A DNA stretch of 64,000 nucleotides from Acidiflorens sp963841945 (GCA_963841945.1 CAWJFC010000008.1:1-64000), one strand, 5' to 3'; shown: positions 34,707 to 44,781, counted from the first letter of the stretch. Program-made: numbers and translations. Notes: a model not told the origin generated them from the sequence alone.

Positions 34707-35762
34707 GTGGCTACAGTTTTTTACCAGAATGATGCCGTTCCATCCGCCCTCAAAGAAAAGACGATTGCCATCTTCGGATACGGTTCCCAGGGACACGCGC
34801 AAGCACAGAACCTCGCGGATAGCGGATACAACGTCATCGTTGGCCTCGATGCCAGCAGGAGCTCGGCGCGGCAGGCGCGCCAGGATGGAATGCACGTGTT
34901 CGCTCCGGCCGAGGCCGCCCAGCGGGCCGACTGGCTTCAGATTCTCACCCCCGACGAGACTCAGGCTGAATTTTACGAAGCCTTCATCAGGCCGCATCTT
35001 CACCGCGGGAAAATTCTCGGTTTCTCGCACGGGTTCGCCATTCATTTTCAGACGATCCAACCCCCGAAAGACGTGGATGTAGTGATGATTGCGCCCAAGA
35101 GTCCGGGACATTTACTCCGCCGTGTCTATTCCCAAGGCGGCGGCGTCCCTTCCTTGCTCGCCATCCATCAGGATGCCAGCGGACGGGCCGAAGAATACGC
35201 GCTCTGCTACGCGCACGGCATCGGCTCGACGCGCGCCGGCGTTTTGCAGACGACATTTAAGGAAGAGACAGAAAGCGATCTGTTCGGCGAACAGGCTGTG
35301 CTCTGCGGTGGTCTCACTTCGCTCATGCAAAAAGGCTTCGAGACGCTGGTGGCCGCCGGTTATGCGCCCGAGATCGCCTACTTCGAGTGCGTCCACGAGA
35401 TGAAGTTGATCGTCGACCTGATTTACGAGGGCGGACTCAGCCGCATGCGTTACTCCATTTCGAATACCGCCGAATATGGCGATCTGACCCGCGGCGAACA
35501 AGTGGTGGGAGATGCGACGCGCAGCGCGATGAAAGAAACACTGGCCAGAATTCAGGATGGCAGCTTTGCCCGTGAGTGGATCGCGGAAAACAAGAACGGC
35601 GGCAAGAACTTTTCCAAACTGCGCGATCAAGCCCAACACCATCCGATTGAAAAAGTGGGAGAACAGTTGCGTGCCATGATGTCATGGCTCCCCTCGAACA
35701 AGCCGCAAGCCCAAGCAATCGAACCGCCCCAACCCCGAGAGCGGGAAGCCGTGAATGCGTAA
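34707..35762 (+). CDS. ilvC: ketol-acid reductoisomerase
   Basis: 351 aa from GTG 34707. NADPH-binding loop GYGSQGHAQAQN, catalytic Lys/His in APKSPGH, metal ligands in SDLFGEQAVLCGG (Asp and Glu) and the C-terminal Glu pair region (AYFECVHEMKLIVDLIYEGG), so a class I enzyme. The substrate loop reads PKSPGHLLRRVYSQGGG where many relatives have PKGPGHTVR, a local change. It converts 2-acetolactate to dihydroxyisovalerate in Val/Leu/Ile synthesis. The gene overlaps ilvB by eight bases. Confidence 0.93.
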   Translation: MATVFYQNDAVPSALKEKTIAIFGYGSQGHAQAQNLADSGYNVIVGLDASRSSARQARQDGMHVFAPAEAAQRADWLQILTPDETQAEFYEAFIRPHLHRGKILGFSHGFAIHFQTIQPPKDVDVVMIAPKSPGHLLRRVYSQGGGVPSLLAIHQDASGRAEEYALCYAHGIGSTRAGVLQTTFKEETESDLFGEQAVLCGGLTSLMQKGFETLVAAGYAPEIAYFECVHEMKLIVDLIYEGGLSRMRYSISNTAEYGDLTRGEQVVGDATRSAMKETLARIQDGSFAREWIAENKNGGKNFSKLRDQAQHHPIEKVGEQLRAMMSWLPSNKPQAQAIEPPQPREREAVNA

Positions 35763-37458
35763 CGGCGCCCAAATTGTTCTCGACTGCCTGCGCTCCGAGG
35801 GCGTCGAGTTGGCGTTCGGCTATCCTGGCGGCGCCATTATGCCTTTGTACGATGCGCTTGAGGAAAGCGGCATCCGCCACGTCCTCACACGCCACGAACA
35901 AGGCGCGGTTTTCGCGGCCGAAGGATATGCGCGCGCCACCGGCAAACCGGGCGTTGCGATTGCTACCAGCGGTCCCGGCGCCACCAACCTGATCACCGGC
36001 ATCGCCGACGCCAGGATGGATTCTGTTCCTCTGGTCTGCATCACCGGCCAGGTCCGTTCCCACCTCATCGGCACCGACGCTTTTCAGGAGACCGACGTCT
36101 TCGGCATGACGCTTTCGCTCACCAAGTGGAGTCGGCTGGTGCGCACCATTGAAGAATTGCCGGCCGTCATCGCGGAGGGTTTTCATTGGGCGCGCAGCGG
36201 CCGGCCCGGCCCGGTCGTCATCGATATTCCGGCGGACATTCTGCGGGCGAATACGCAGTTCGCAGAGCCGGTTCGGTTCGTTCCCGCGCGCGTCCATCAG
36301 CATGTAGGCGAGGAATCGACCTTCGCCACCACCTTGTGCGCTCTGCTTCAGCAAGCGAAAAAACCGGTCGCGCTCGTCGGCGCGGGCGCTCGTCTTTCGG
36401 GCGCGGTCGACGATCTGCAACAGCTCCTCGACCTCCTCAATCTTCCGACACTCGCAACCGTTCATGGGCTGGGCGCCGTAAAACAGGATTCGCCTTATTA
36501 CCTTGGCATGGTTGGGATGCACGGCACCCGCGCAGCCAATATGGCGCTCGATGAAACTGATCTGCTGCTCGTCTTCGGCGCCCGCCTCGACGATCGTGTC
36601 ACCGGAGAGCCGAGCCGCTTCGCGCCCCACGCCAAAATCGTCCATTTCGAGATCGATCCGGCGCAGCTTGATCGAGTGCGCCCCTGCGAGTTGCCGGTGA
36701 TCGGCAATCTGGCGGAGACCATCCCGGCCTTCTATTGCGAAGCCAAGCGTGCACCTCTTCCCGACTTCGCCGCGTGGCGTGCCGTTGCCTGCGGCCCGGA
36801 GCGCGCCGAACCCCATAAGCCCGGCTTGGCGCACCCGACCAAGAGTTTCCTGCAACAGTTGTTCTTCCGTATGCCGGCAGACGGCACGATTCTCGCCGAT
36901 GTAGGCCAGCACCAGATGTGGTCCGCACAGTGCTATCGGGCATCGTCGCCCCGCGGTTTCATCACCTCGGGCGGTCTGGGCGCGATGGGTTTCGCCTTGC
37001 CAGCGGCGGTCGGAGTACAGCTCGCCAAGCCAGGCACAACCGTGTTGTCGGTTTCGGGCGACGGCGGATTTCAGATGAACATCCAGGAACTCGCGACCGT
37101 TCACCGCCTGGGTCTTCCCATCAAGATGGTCATCATCGATAACAAATATCTCGGCATGGTGCGCCAGTGGCAGGAACTCTTTTACAAGCGCAACTACGCG
37201 GAAACCGATTTGAGCGACAACCCGGACTTCGTCGAAATCGCCAAGGCCTACAAGATTCACGCCTCGAAGATCACGGAAGATGAATTCCTGGACCCGGTGC
37301 GCTCGGGCGAAGTCGCGACTCGGCTGGACCGCTTCTTCGCGTCGCCCCAGCCGGAGTTGCTGGTGTTTGAGTGCCACCCCGAGGCTAACGTTTATCCCAT
37401 GGTGCCGGCGGGAGCCGCGCTTTCGGAAATGGTTTTTGAAGTGAGTGAAAAGGAGTAG
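35755..37458 (+). CDS. ilvB: acetolactate synthase large subunit
   Basis: 567 aa from ATG 35755, inside the end of ilvC. ThDP-enzyme fold: N-terminal PYR domain with catalytic Glu (LTRHEQGAVFAAEGYARATGK), a middle domain, and the C-terminal PP domain with the metal motif GDGGFQMNIQEL and the following MVIIDNKYLGMVRQWQEL. This Trp/Gln-containing loop is typical of genuine acetolactate synthase. It is followed five bases later by the regulatory subunit. It makes acetolactate and acetohydroxybutyrate. Confidence 0.93.
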   Translation: MRNGAQIVLDCLRSEGVELAFGYPGGAIMPLYDALEESGIRHVLTRHEQGAVFAAEGYARATGKPGVAIATSGPGATNLITGIADARMDSVPLVCITGQVRSHLIGTDAFQETDVFGMTLSLTKWSRLVRTIEELPAVIAEGFHWARSGRPGPVVIDIPADILRANTQFAEPVRFVPARVHQHVGEESTFATTLCALLQQAKKPVALVGAGARLSGAVDDLQQLLDLLNLPTLATVHGLGAVKQDSPYYLGMVGMHGTRAANMALDETDLLLVFGARLDDRVTGEPSRFAPHAKIVHFEIDPAQLDRVRPCELPVIGNLAETIPAFYCEAKRAPLPDFAAWRAVACGPERAEPHKPGLAHPTKSFLQQLFFRMPADGTILADVGQHQMWSAQCYRASSPRGFITSGGLGAMGFALPAAVGVQLAKPGTTVLSVSGDGGFQMNIQELATVHRLGLPIKMVIIDNKYLGMVRQWQELFYKRNYAETDLSDNPDFVEIAKAYKIHASKITEDEFLDPVRSGEVATRLDRFFASPQPELLVFECHPEANVYPMVPAGAALSEMVFEVSEKE

Positions 37459-37462
37459 GGAC

Positions 37463-37765
37463 ATGCATGTCTTTCACCTTCGCTATCGCAACACCCAAGG
37501 CACGCTGATGCGCATTCTGGGCGCGGTCGCCCGCCGCACCATCGATCTCGCATACGTGCAAGCCGAACCCTGCGAGCATGCCCACAAAGTAACGCTGCTG
37601 GTCGACGTGAATACCAAGCAGGTTGGCCAGCTTTGCCGCGACTGGCATGCGATTGTGGATGTGCTTGAGGTTCGTCCCGGCGTCCCCATCAAAGAATTTG
37701 GAGATCAGTCCGCCCTGCTGCCCCGTCCGCCGCAGTCGGTAACCGCGCGCAGCGCAACTGCGTAA
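37463..37765 (+). CDS. ilvN: acetolactate synthase small (regulatory) subunit, short form
   Basis: 100 aa from ATG 37463 (AGGAG upstream; an earlier ATG at 37445 overlaps ilvB). A single ACT domain is seen: RNTQGTLMRILGAVARRTIDLAYVQAEP, HKVTLLVDVNTKQVGQLCRDW, VVDVLEVRPG. The length is about that of IlvM-type subunits, lacking the C-terminal half of IlvN. It probably confers feedback sensitivity to valine and stabilises IlvB. Confidence 0.85.
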   Translation: MHVFHLRYRNTQGTLMRILGAVARRTIDLAYVQAEPCEHAHKVTLLVDVNTKQVGQLCRDWHAIVDVLEVRPGVPIKEFGDQSALLPRPPQSVTARSATA

Positions 37766-37843
37766 AGCGTTTCAGCCATCAGTCCGCAATCGCCGGTTCT
37801 GAATGAATCGTAGAATAATCAGTTTTGATCTTGATTTGCGTTT

Positions 37844-37875
37844 ACTGAGAACTGGCAACCGGGAACTGAGAACTG
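37844..37875 (+). repeat. short direct repeat upstream of ilvD
   Basis: ACTGAGAACTG occurs at 37844-37854 and again at 37865-37875, separated by ten bases, just before the ilvD start. Such GGGAACTGAGAACTG-like repeats are interspersed in acidobacterial genomes. It could be a protein-binding site or a passive repeat. Confidence 0.45.
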
Positions 37876-37879
37876 CTTC

Positions 37880-39577
37880 ATGGACCTCAAACACCGTAGT
37901 CGCAACATCACCGACGGCCGCGACCGCGCTCCGGCGCGCGCCATGTTCAAATCCATCGGCTTCACCGATGACGATCTCGCGAAACCGCTGATTGCCGTTG
38001 CCAATACCTGGATCGAGACGATGCCCTGCAATTTCCATCTGCGGCGCCTTTCCGCGAGGGTGAAGGAAGGGATTCGCGCAGCCGGTGGCACGCCCATGGA
38101 ATTCAACACCATCGCCATCTCCGACGGCGAAACCATGGGGACCGAAGGCATGCGCGCCTCGCTCGTAAGCCGCGAAGTTATCGCCGACTCCATCGAACTC
38201 GTTTGCCGCGGCCAGCTTTTTGACGCCGCCGTCTGTGTTGTCGGTTGCGACAAGACCATCCCCGCCGCCGCCATGGCCCTGGCCCGCATGAACCTTCCCG
38301 GACTTGTTCTCTATGGCGGAACGATTGCCGCCGGCAAGTATCGCGGAAAGGATCTGACCATTCAGGATGTGTTCGAGGCGGTCGGCGCCAACGCGGCCGG
38401 CAAAATCAGCGATGCGGAGCTGCTCGCCATCGAGAACACAGCTTGTCCGGGTGCCGGCGCCTGCGGTGGTCAATACACTGCAAACACCATGAGCACCGTG
38501 ATGGAGCTGATTGGACTCTCGCCCATGGGATTCAACAGAATCCCTGCGATGGATCCGAAAAAAGATCAAGTCGCGTTCCGCTGCGGAGAAGTCGTGATGA
38601 ATCTTCTGAAACGCGGAATTCATCCCGGGGACATCTTGACGCGCTCTGCGTTCGAAAACGCAATCGCGTCTGTGGCCATGACTGGCGGTTCCACCAATGC
38701 CGTCCTTCATCTACTGGCAATTGCCCGCGAGATTGGCGTCGCGCTTGACCTTGACGATTTTCAGCGCATCAGCGAACGCACGCCCCTGCTTGCCGATTTG
38801 AAGCCTGCCGGAAAATTTGTCGCGGCTGACGTGCACGCGGCCGGAGGAATTCAACTCATCGCCAAGCGATTGGTCGATGGCGGATTTGCCGATGGTTCCG
38901 CGATCACGGTCACTGGCCGAACCCTGGCCGAAGAGGCGAAGGAGGCCAAAGAAACTCCCGGCCAGACCGTGATAGCTCCATTAAGCGCGCCGCTCAAGCA
39001 AACCGGAGGACTCGTAATCCTGAAAGGCAATCTCGCCCCACAGGGCGCAGTAATAAAGATGAGCGGGCACGAACGCCCATCGCAAACCGGTCCCGCGCGC
39101 GTCTTCGATTCCGAGGAGGCCGCGATGCAGACCGTCACCAGCAAGCAAATTCATGCCGGCGATGTAGTCGTCATCCGTTATGAAGGTCCAAAAGGCGGGC
39201 CCGGAATGCGCGAGATGCTCAGCGTAACCGCCGCCATCGTCGGTGAAGGTCTCGGAGAAAGTGTCGCCCTCATCACCGACGGACGCTTCAGCGGCGCAAC
39301 CCGCGGTTTGATGGTCGGACACGTTGCTCCCGAAGCGGCGTTAGGCGGCCCGATTGCCGCGGTTCGCGAGGGCGATCGCATAACTATCGATGCCCAGAGC
39401 CGGAAACTCGAACTGGAAGTTTCAGATGCCGAAATTGCTCGGCGTATGGATGGATGGACTCCACCCGCGCCCCGTTTCAAAACCGGCGTCTTCGCAAAGT
39501 ACGCGGCACTCGTCCGTTCCGCGGCGGAGGGCGCAATCACCACCCCGATTCTCAACCATCACCCACTCGCCCGGTAA
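37880..39577 (+). CDS. ilvD: dihydroxy-acid dehydratase
   Basis: 565 aa from ATG 37880. Iron-sulfur Cys sites are in TMPCNFHLRRLS, VGCDKTIPAAAMAL and NTACPGAGACGGQYTANTMSTVMELIG, with the catalytic C-terminal region GFAVGE-like replaced by a conserved SGATRGLMVGHVAPEA. It dehydrates dihydroxyisovalerate to ketoisovalerate, completing the ilvCBND set. 114 bp follow ilvN. No truncation seen. Confidence 0.93.
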   Translation: MDLKHRSRNITDGRDRAPARAMFKSIGFTDDDLAKPLIAVANTWIETMPCNFHLRRLSARVKEGIRAAGGTPMEFNTIAISDGETMGTEGMRASLVSREVIADSIELVCRGQLFDAAVCVVGCDKTIPAAAMALARMNLPGLVLYGGTIAAGKYRGKDLTIQDVFEAVGANAAGKISDAELLAIENTACPGAGACGGQYTANTMSTVMELIGLSPMGFNRIPAMDPKKDQVAFRCGEVVMNLLKRGIHPGDILTRSAFENAIASVAMTGGSTNAVLHLLAIAREIGVALDLDDFQRISERTPLLADLKPAGKFVAADVHAAGGIQLIAKRLVDGGFADGSAITVTGRTLAEEAKEAKETPGQTVIAPLSAPLKQTGGLVILKGNLAPQGAVIKMSGHERPSQTGPARVFDSEEAAMQTVTSKQIHAGDVVVIRYEGPKGGPGMREMLSVTAAIVGEGLGESVALITDGRFSGATRGLMVGHVAPEAALGGPIAAVREGDRITIDAQSRKLELEVSDAEIARRMDGWTPPAPRFKTGVFAKYAALVRSAAEGAITTPILNHHPLAR

Positions 39578-39589
39578 ACCCAATCCGGA

Positions 39590-41910
39590 TCAGAACGCGT
39601 ACTTCAGCGCGACTGTAACGTCGTTGGCGTGAAAGTAGCGTGGCGCTGTCGGTCCCACGAAATCATTCTCCCCATATTGGTAATAATTCCAGCCCAGTCG
39701 CCATGCCAAGTCGTGCGCAATGTCGACGTCCACGTCCGCCAGAGGCAGATGGTAGGTATTGGAAAGCGGACCCTGCGGCTGCAGGATATTGAATTGCGGT
39801 ATCGACCCGCTGACGCTGGTGATGCTGTAGCCAATGCGGGTAGTAACGCGAGGTGCGGGCCTCAGCAGGAGCGCGGTCATGCCGTAATGGGTGGTGCTTT
39901 CGTAATAGCCATTGGTAAGCAGAGGATTGTTGGCATCGTTCGCGGCACAACTGCCGGCGTTGGTGACCACCGGAAGTACGACTCCCGTTGGAGGCGTGTC
40001 ATTAAAGCAGATGATCGCGTTCTGTTGAAACCCCAGATAGTTGTAGGCCATGTCGGCCCCGACTCGGCGATGCGGGTTGAGATCGGCGTTGAAGCCGTAA
40101 TCGTAGGAGTGGCCGCGATAGTTTACCCGCGCATCTTCATTGGAGTTGCCGAGCAGGTTCATCGACGCCCCCAGATTCGCCCAGGGACGCGGAGTATAAA
40201 TGCCACTGGCGCGATAGCGCGATTCCTTGCGCGGGCTGATGCGGGTGAGCGAGTAATTGGCGTAGGACTCTTCCGCATCCAAGTTGGCCCGCAGCTTCGC
40301 GGAGGCACGGAACGACGCCCCCGCCAACACCGAATGTTCCTGAACTTCGAAGCCCTGGTCGGCACTGCTGGGGACATTCGCGGTGCAGACTCCATTCTCG
40401 GTCGTCCCGCCCACGCAAGCGCCGCGCAGCGCGTTCGTGGGGTCGAAGGTTTCGACCAGCAGATCGTCGAACGATGAGTCGATGTGGCGGCGATCATAGC
40501 GATACCCGAGGCGGGCTCCGAACTTTCGCGTGACGTCGTACTGCAGCTGCACGGTATTCGTCTTCTCGTCCTGCTTGAAGAAGCTGCCGTGCGTTTCCAC
40601 CGTCGCATCCGCCCCTGAACTCGACGTGTGCTGAGGGCAGGTTGCCGCCGTGTAAGGAGCGGGACAGGTGGCCGGAGAGAACACGTTCGGGGTAGTCAGC
40701 AGGTTGGCCGCGTACAGATCGTTATTGAGGGAGGCCAGCGTGCCGGGCAGACGGAAATTATTGAAGCGGAATTTCTCGACGATGCGAAAACGATCGGTGA
40801 CGTTGATGACCGCGGCAAAATCGGCAAGGGCAGCCACGCGGCTGACCAGAACCGCGTTGTCGGTGACCGAATCGCGCACATCCCCCGGCCAAAGCCGTCG
40901 AACAGTTCCGCATAGCCGGGCATCTTCAGCTCGCCCGAGGTGTAGCTGACGCTGCCCGTCAGATCCACGCGGCGCAGGTAATTGCTGCGCATGCTGGCCT
41001 GTTCCGTCGGAAACGATGTGCGCGTGCGCTCGAACCGGTCATAGGAAAAATAGGCGGAACACGTGGGAGTGACAAATCCGCCCGTCAGGGGAGTGGCGCA
41101 GGGCTGGCTGGCGGCGGTGTTGAAGACCAGTCCAAGATCGGTCGGCACGCCGGTGGAAGTCTGATACGGCGTGCTGTTCAACTGCTGAAAATTGTCCCCC
41201 TTGTAATAGTTCAGGACTTCGTCGTAGCTGAACACGGTGCGTTCGATGGGCTTGAAATCGACCCCCACCCGCCAGGTATTGGAGGTCGTGTCCCAGGGCT
41301 GCAGAAGCAGCGCATCGGTGCCTTCATGGACACTTGTCCAGGAGTTTCCGGTCATGTTGTTGTGCGAAAAACCCAGACGGAAACTCACCACGGAGCGGGG
41401 CAGCATGGTCAGATCGAAGTCGCTCATCCGCCGGCGCGTCTGAAACTCGTGCGGAGAATTGTCGATCGGTACATTCGGCGAAGAGGTCGGATAGTTCAGC
41501 GGGTTCGCCAACAGGTCATAGTCGAAAAAATTCTGGTCGCGGCGAAAGCTGGCGCGGAAGTCATACCAGCGATCCTTGTCGACACGCAACCGCAGGTAGT
41601 TGTTGGGATCGCCTCCCCATCCGACGCTGTTCACCAGTAAATCGTCAAACGGCGTCCCCTCGCGCGTCACCGAGTGCACGGAGAACATCTGATCGAGCAG
41701 GCGCGGCCCGTCGTGCTGGTTGACAAGCGTATCAAACATCGCCTCGCTGCCCGTAATATCGCCCGCGCGGTAGCCGAACTCAACTGACTGGTGGACCCGG
41801 TACTGGTCGTAAATAACCTCCCGGGACCCGGCGGAAGAGTTGTCCTGTTGTGCCCAGGCGGCGGGCAAGAGCAAAAGTACAACCAGGAAAAAGCAGAGTT
41901 TATGGCTCAC
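39590..41910 (-). CDS. MtrB/PioB-type outer-membrane barrel (frameshifted)
   Basis: About 770 codons in two frames. Start GTG 41910 has GGAGG six bases upstream and opens a signal peptide (HKLCFFLVVLLLLPAAWAQ). Beta-strand text with aromatic ends and multiple turns (NYLRLRVDKDRWYDFRASF, MLPRSVVSFRLGFSHNNMTG) continues to FDGFGRG. There a G run, seen as CCCCC at 40882-40886, is one base short for the family reading FGRGDVRDSV. The second half continues in the new frame to the final strand VTVALKYAF. Restoring one G gives an intact barrel. It would hold the decaheme cytochrome across the outer membrane. It lies 103 bp after the cytochrome gene. Confidence 0.78.
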
Positions 41911-42013
41911 AGTCGGCCTCCAACACATAAAAACAAATCGGAACAATTGCGAAACTCCGGCATCTGACTCTCGCTCCGCGTCCCTCGTTGTGGCTGCGCT
42001 CTCCATCGGCGCC

Positions 42014-42925
42014 TCACTTCAGAAAATTGGTGTCGGCGTTCGATCCGTGAATGGCGGTGTGACACATGGTGCACGCCTGGTACTTCTGCGACTGGTTATG
42101 CGCAGGCCCGGATGGTCCGAGTCCGGGATAGGAATGGCATTGCAGACAAAGCAGATCCACCTGACTGACGCGCAGAAGACGCGGGTTGGTCGATCCGTGC
42201 GGGGTATGGCAACTCGAACAGCCTTCGGTCTTGACCGGCACGTGCTCGTACAGGAACGGGCCTTGTTTTTCCGCGTGGCAGCGGAAACAGGCGGCATCAC
42301 CGCTCGCCGTTTCGCGAACTTGCCGCAGGCTCGAAGCGCCGTGCGGGTTATGGCAGTCGTTGCACTGGATGAACCCTTCATTCACGCGGTGGTGATAGGG
42401 CCGGGCAAACTCCGCGCGCTCGTTCGCGTGGCAGGAATAGCAAAGTTCCGGCTGCTTCTTCACCAGCAGGTGTTCCGGTTCGGCGGCATGGTGCGGGCTG
42501 TGGCAATCGACGCACCCGACCTGATTGCCGGCATGGGCCGAGCTCGACGAAAAATGCTGGGCCTTGGCATCGCCGTGGCATGCCAGGCAACGGCGGCTCG
42601 ACTCGCTCCGGGAAAGGCCGGCAAAGCTGACAATCTTGCTTTTGTCGCCCCCGCCTGCGACGTGCTCGCTGCCCGGTCCGTGACAGGACTCACATCCATG
42701 GCCCTTCTTCAGGGTCTGGAAATGCGGGGTCTGCTCGAATTGATTCTTGTAAACGGCCTCGTGACAAGTCAGGCAGGTATCCGAACCGACGTATTCCGCC
42801 CCCGGACTCGCCGGTTTCGATTGCACTTGCGGCTTAGCTCTATCCTGATCCTGATCCTCGGCCCGCAAGGGAAGCAGCAACACTGGAAAGGCAAAAAGAA
42901 CGAGAAGGCACAGCCTGGGTTTCAT
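42014..42925 (-). CDS. decaheme c-type cytochrome (DmsE/MtrA family)
   Basis: 303 aa from ATG 42925 (AGGAGAG eight bases upstream; the frame runs on to 43021 without a better start). A signal peptide is followed by ten CxxCH heme-binding motifs: CLTCH, CESCH, CLACH, CVDCH, CYSCH, CNDCH, CFRCH, CSSCH, CLQCH and CTMCH. Distal His residues are spread between them (SPHHAAE, NPHGASS, TPHGS). This is the MtrA/DmsE fold, which carries electrons through a barrel such as the downstream MtrB-like protein. There is no outer MtrC-like cytochrome here, so an insoluble or bulky extracellular acceptor is only inferred. Confidence 0.92.
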   Translation of the reverse strand: MKPRLCLLVLFAFPVLLLPLRAEDQDQDRAKPQVQSKPASPGAEYVGSDTCLTCHEAVYKNQFEQTPHFQTLKKGHGCESCHGPGSEHVAGGGDKSKIVSFAGLSRSESSRRCLACHGDAKAQHFSSSSAHAGNQVGCVDCHSPHHAAEPEHLLVKKQPELCYSCHANERAEFARPYHHRVNEGFIQCNDCHNPHGASSLRQVRETASGDAACFRCHAEKQGPFLYEHVPVKTEGCSSCHTPHGSTNPRLLRVSQVDLLCLQCHSYPGLGPSGPAHNQSQKYQACTMCHTAIHGSNADTNFLK

Positions 42926-43332
42926 AAATGCGCTCTCCTGAAGCCCACCGGACATGCTGCGCGAGGCGGTTTCTGCCGGAGCGTCTCGGGAACGCCCACA
43001 GCGGCCCTCACCCGCGCACACGATACGGCGGTAAAAGTCTCAACGGAATGCCCCCGCGAGAAAAAACAAAATCGTTACTTCGTTACTGTCGGAGTTTTTC
43101 GGGGTTGCAACAAGTATGCGAAGGGACGTCTCCAAGCGGACCTGTCATCGTCCGGACCAGAATTCAGCTCCCGCTGAGCTCAGTCCCGACGCCCTCGTTC
43201 CCGCAGTTGGTACGCGGTGTTCAGGGCTTCGCGCCCCGGATCGTCCAGCTTGCTAAGGAAATTGCGGAAAATGATATGGAAGTCGCGGGTGGGCAATGAT
43301 AAGGAAATCTCGGGAAAAAACCTCATCATCAT
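42926..43332. other. intergenic stretch upstream of the decaheme cytochrome
   Basis: About 400 bases that must include the promoter for the electron-conduit pair. One small minus-strand frame at 43180-43296 (38 aa, PTRDFHIIFRNFLSKLDDPG, then REALNTAYQLRERGRRD) reads like real protein, but it has no ribosome-binding site and starts at TTG. It may be a small gene or a remnant. Confidence 0.4.
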
Positions 43333-43791
43333 TCAGCGAACTGCGGCTTCGGCCTTGCGAATCGCTCGTTCGTGCAGTTCCCAGCCCTCGATCGCCTTGC
43401 GACAGCCCTCTCTCGCAAGAGCGGTGCTCAGTTGTTTCTCGGCCGCGTCAAATGTCTTCTCCGCCTCCAGCCTCGCCTGGTAGGCTTTGTCATCTGCCTC
43501 TTTAATTCCTCGCGCAATCCGAGCGGCTTCCGGGTTCGCGGCCTCCGATGGCCTTCTGCGTTTGTTGGCTGCGGCTCGATCCGACCCTGGCCTGGCGAGT
43601 GCTTCGTAAGCCCCTCTCACGCCTTCATCCCAGCGCGCGCGGGTCGCCTCCGTCAATCGATCGAGAGCGGCATTGGCATCGTCCGCCGTCTGGCGCACCC
43701 TTTTTTTTTCGCGTAGCCACTTCATCACCGACCAGGAGATCGCCTCGTTCATCAATGCCTTCGCCGCCTCGACTTCAGGAAGTCTATCCAC
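43333..43791 (-). CDS. charged coiled-coil protein of unknown function
   Basis: 152 aa from GTG 43791 (TGGAG six bases upstream; the open frame to 43917 is unlikely). Almost entirely helical and charged: WLREKKRVRQTADDANAALDRL, RIARGIKEADDKAYQARLEAEKTFDAAEKQL. No membrane segment. It faces the phasin-like gene divergently across about 220 bases, so it may belong to the same granule theme, but nothing more is known. Confidence 0.6.
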   Translation of the reverse strand: MDRLPEVEAAKALMNEAISWSVMKWLREKKRVRQTADDANAALDRLTEATRARWDEGVRGAYEALARPGSDRAAANKRRRPSEAANPEAARIARGIKEADDKAYQARLEAEKTFDAAEKQLSTALAREGCRKAIEGWELHERAIRKAEAAVR

Positions 43792-43949
43792 GAGAAACTC
43801 CAGGGAACAAAAGACCTTAGCCCGCCCACCCCGAAAAGTCCAGATCAACCCCGCGAGAAAATGAAACTCAAACCAGCCCCGACAACGGGCGAGCCATCGG
43901 CAGGGGAATTCCAACACCTTTGCCGCAATGCAACTGACGTTCGAATATC

Positions 43950-44000
43950 TTGACGATTCACCCCGAAAATACTACATTATCTACATGCTGCATTGCAGCA
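43950..44000 (+). promoter_or_regulatory. promoter with PhaR-type operator upstream of phasin-like gene 1
   Basis: TTGACG at 43950-43955, a 17-base spacer and TACATT at 43973-43978 form a sigma70-like promoter with a start near 43985. The near-palindrome TGCTGCATTGCAGCA (43986-44000) lies exactly over that start, in the form CTGC-ATT-GCAG. The same 15 bases occur in the same place before the second phasin-like gene. A ribosome-binding site (GGAGG) follows before ATG 44015. Confidence 0.7.
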
Positions 44001-44014
44001 TTCTGGAGGCTGTC

Positions 44015-44764
44015 ATGCGAACTCATTCCAAGATCGAAGATCAGCATTCGCCCCTTGCCCTTTTGACCGAACTGGCTGTCGAAGGAACCTCAAACCTCGT
44101 GGAAGCGCAACGAACTCTTCTTGACCTCGCAAAGCAGGAGAACGAGATCATTCTCAACGGCGTCAAAGGAAGGCTTGCCGCTTCCGCTCCGGCAACCGCC
44201 GTTACCGATCTGGTGCGCCGCGGTGTCGACACGCTGATCGGTATGCAACAAGAGCTTCTCACCAGCACCAGCAAACAAGCCCTGCAACTGCTCGAGCCGC
44301 AACAACCCGCCAAGGGCACCCGCGCGGAACATCTGGCGGAATTTGCCCGCGAGGGAGTTGAGACCTTCGCACGCGCCCAGAGGAATTTCCTCGAAGCCGT
44401 CGCCCAGGAAACTAGCAAGGCGGTGCGCGGCGAGCACGCCCATGATGGCAAACCTGCAAAACGGACCGAGGTCGTACAGTTAGCTCGCGAGGCGGGAACC
44501 GCCTTTATCGAAGCGCAAAAAAGGCTGCTCGACGTGATTGGCCAGCAGATGAACGTGAATCTCGACGTCGCAACTCGCACCATCGAGAAAATCTCGCCTG
44601 CCCAGTTACTGCCCATGGCGAACCGTACGGGCGAAGAGGTTCGGAAATTTGTTACTGCCGAAACCTCAATGATCGGTTCGCTCATCAAGCCGGCCAAGAA
44701 GGGCGTCAAGAAAGCCCGGGTCCATCGGCACTCGATTCGCAAACAGACCGCGATCGAGATATAG
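44015..44764 (+). CDS. phasin-like granule protein 1
   Basis: 249 aa from ATG 44015, with GGAGG five bases upstream. No signal peptide or membrane helix. The protein is a string of about four amphipathic helical units of similar form: SNLVEAQRTLLDLAKQEN, VDTLIGMQQELLTSTSKQ, VETFARAQRNFLEAVAQE and GTAFIEAQKRLLDVIGQQ. They follow a pattern of small-aromatic-x-x-x-Q-x-x-L-L. It ends in a Lys/Arg-rich tail (KPAKKGVKKARVHRHSIRKQ). A paralog lies 4 kb downstream. The repeat style and the shared PhaR-type operator suggest a granule-surface (phasin) function, which is inference. Ten-base-pair hairpin terminator after the stop. Confidence 0.7.
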   Translation: MRTHSKIEDQHSPLALLTELAVEGTSNLVEAQRTLLDLAKQENEIILNGVKGRLAASAPATAVTDLVRRGVDTLIGMQQELLTSTSKQALQLLEPQQPAKGTRAEHLAEFAREGVETFARAQRNFLEAVAQETSKAVRGEHAHDGKPAKRTEVVQLAREAGTAFIEAQKRLLDVIGQQMNVNLDVATRTIEKISPAQLLPMANRTGEEVRKFVTAETSMIGSLIKPAKKGVKKARVHRHSIRKQTAIEI

Positions 44765-44781
44765 CTTGTTTTGATTCATGC

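Noticed and set aside
35437..37464. 675-codon minus-strand frame across ilvB and ilvC
   Set aside because: Antisense to conserved enzymes with no recognisable domain; codon-bias shadow.
41840..43177. 445-codon plus-strand frame over the decaheme cytochrome
   Set aside because: The minus strand contains ten CxxCH motifs with signal peptide and ribosome-binding site, so this frame is a shadow.
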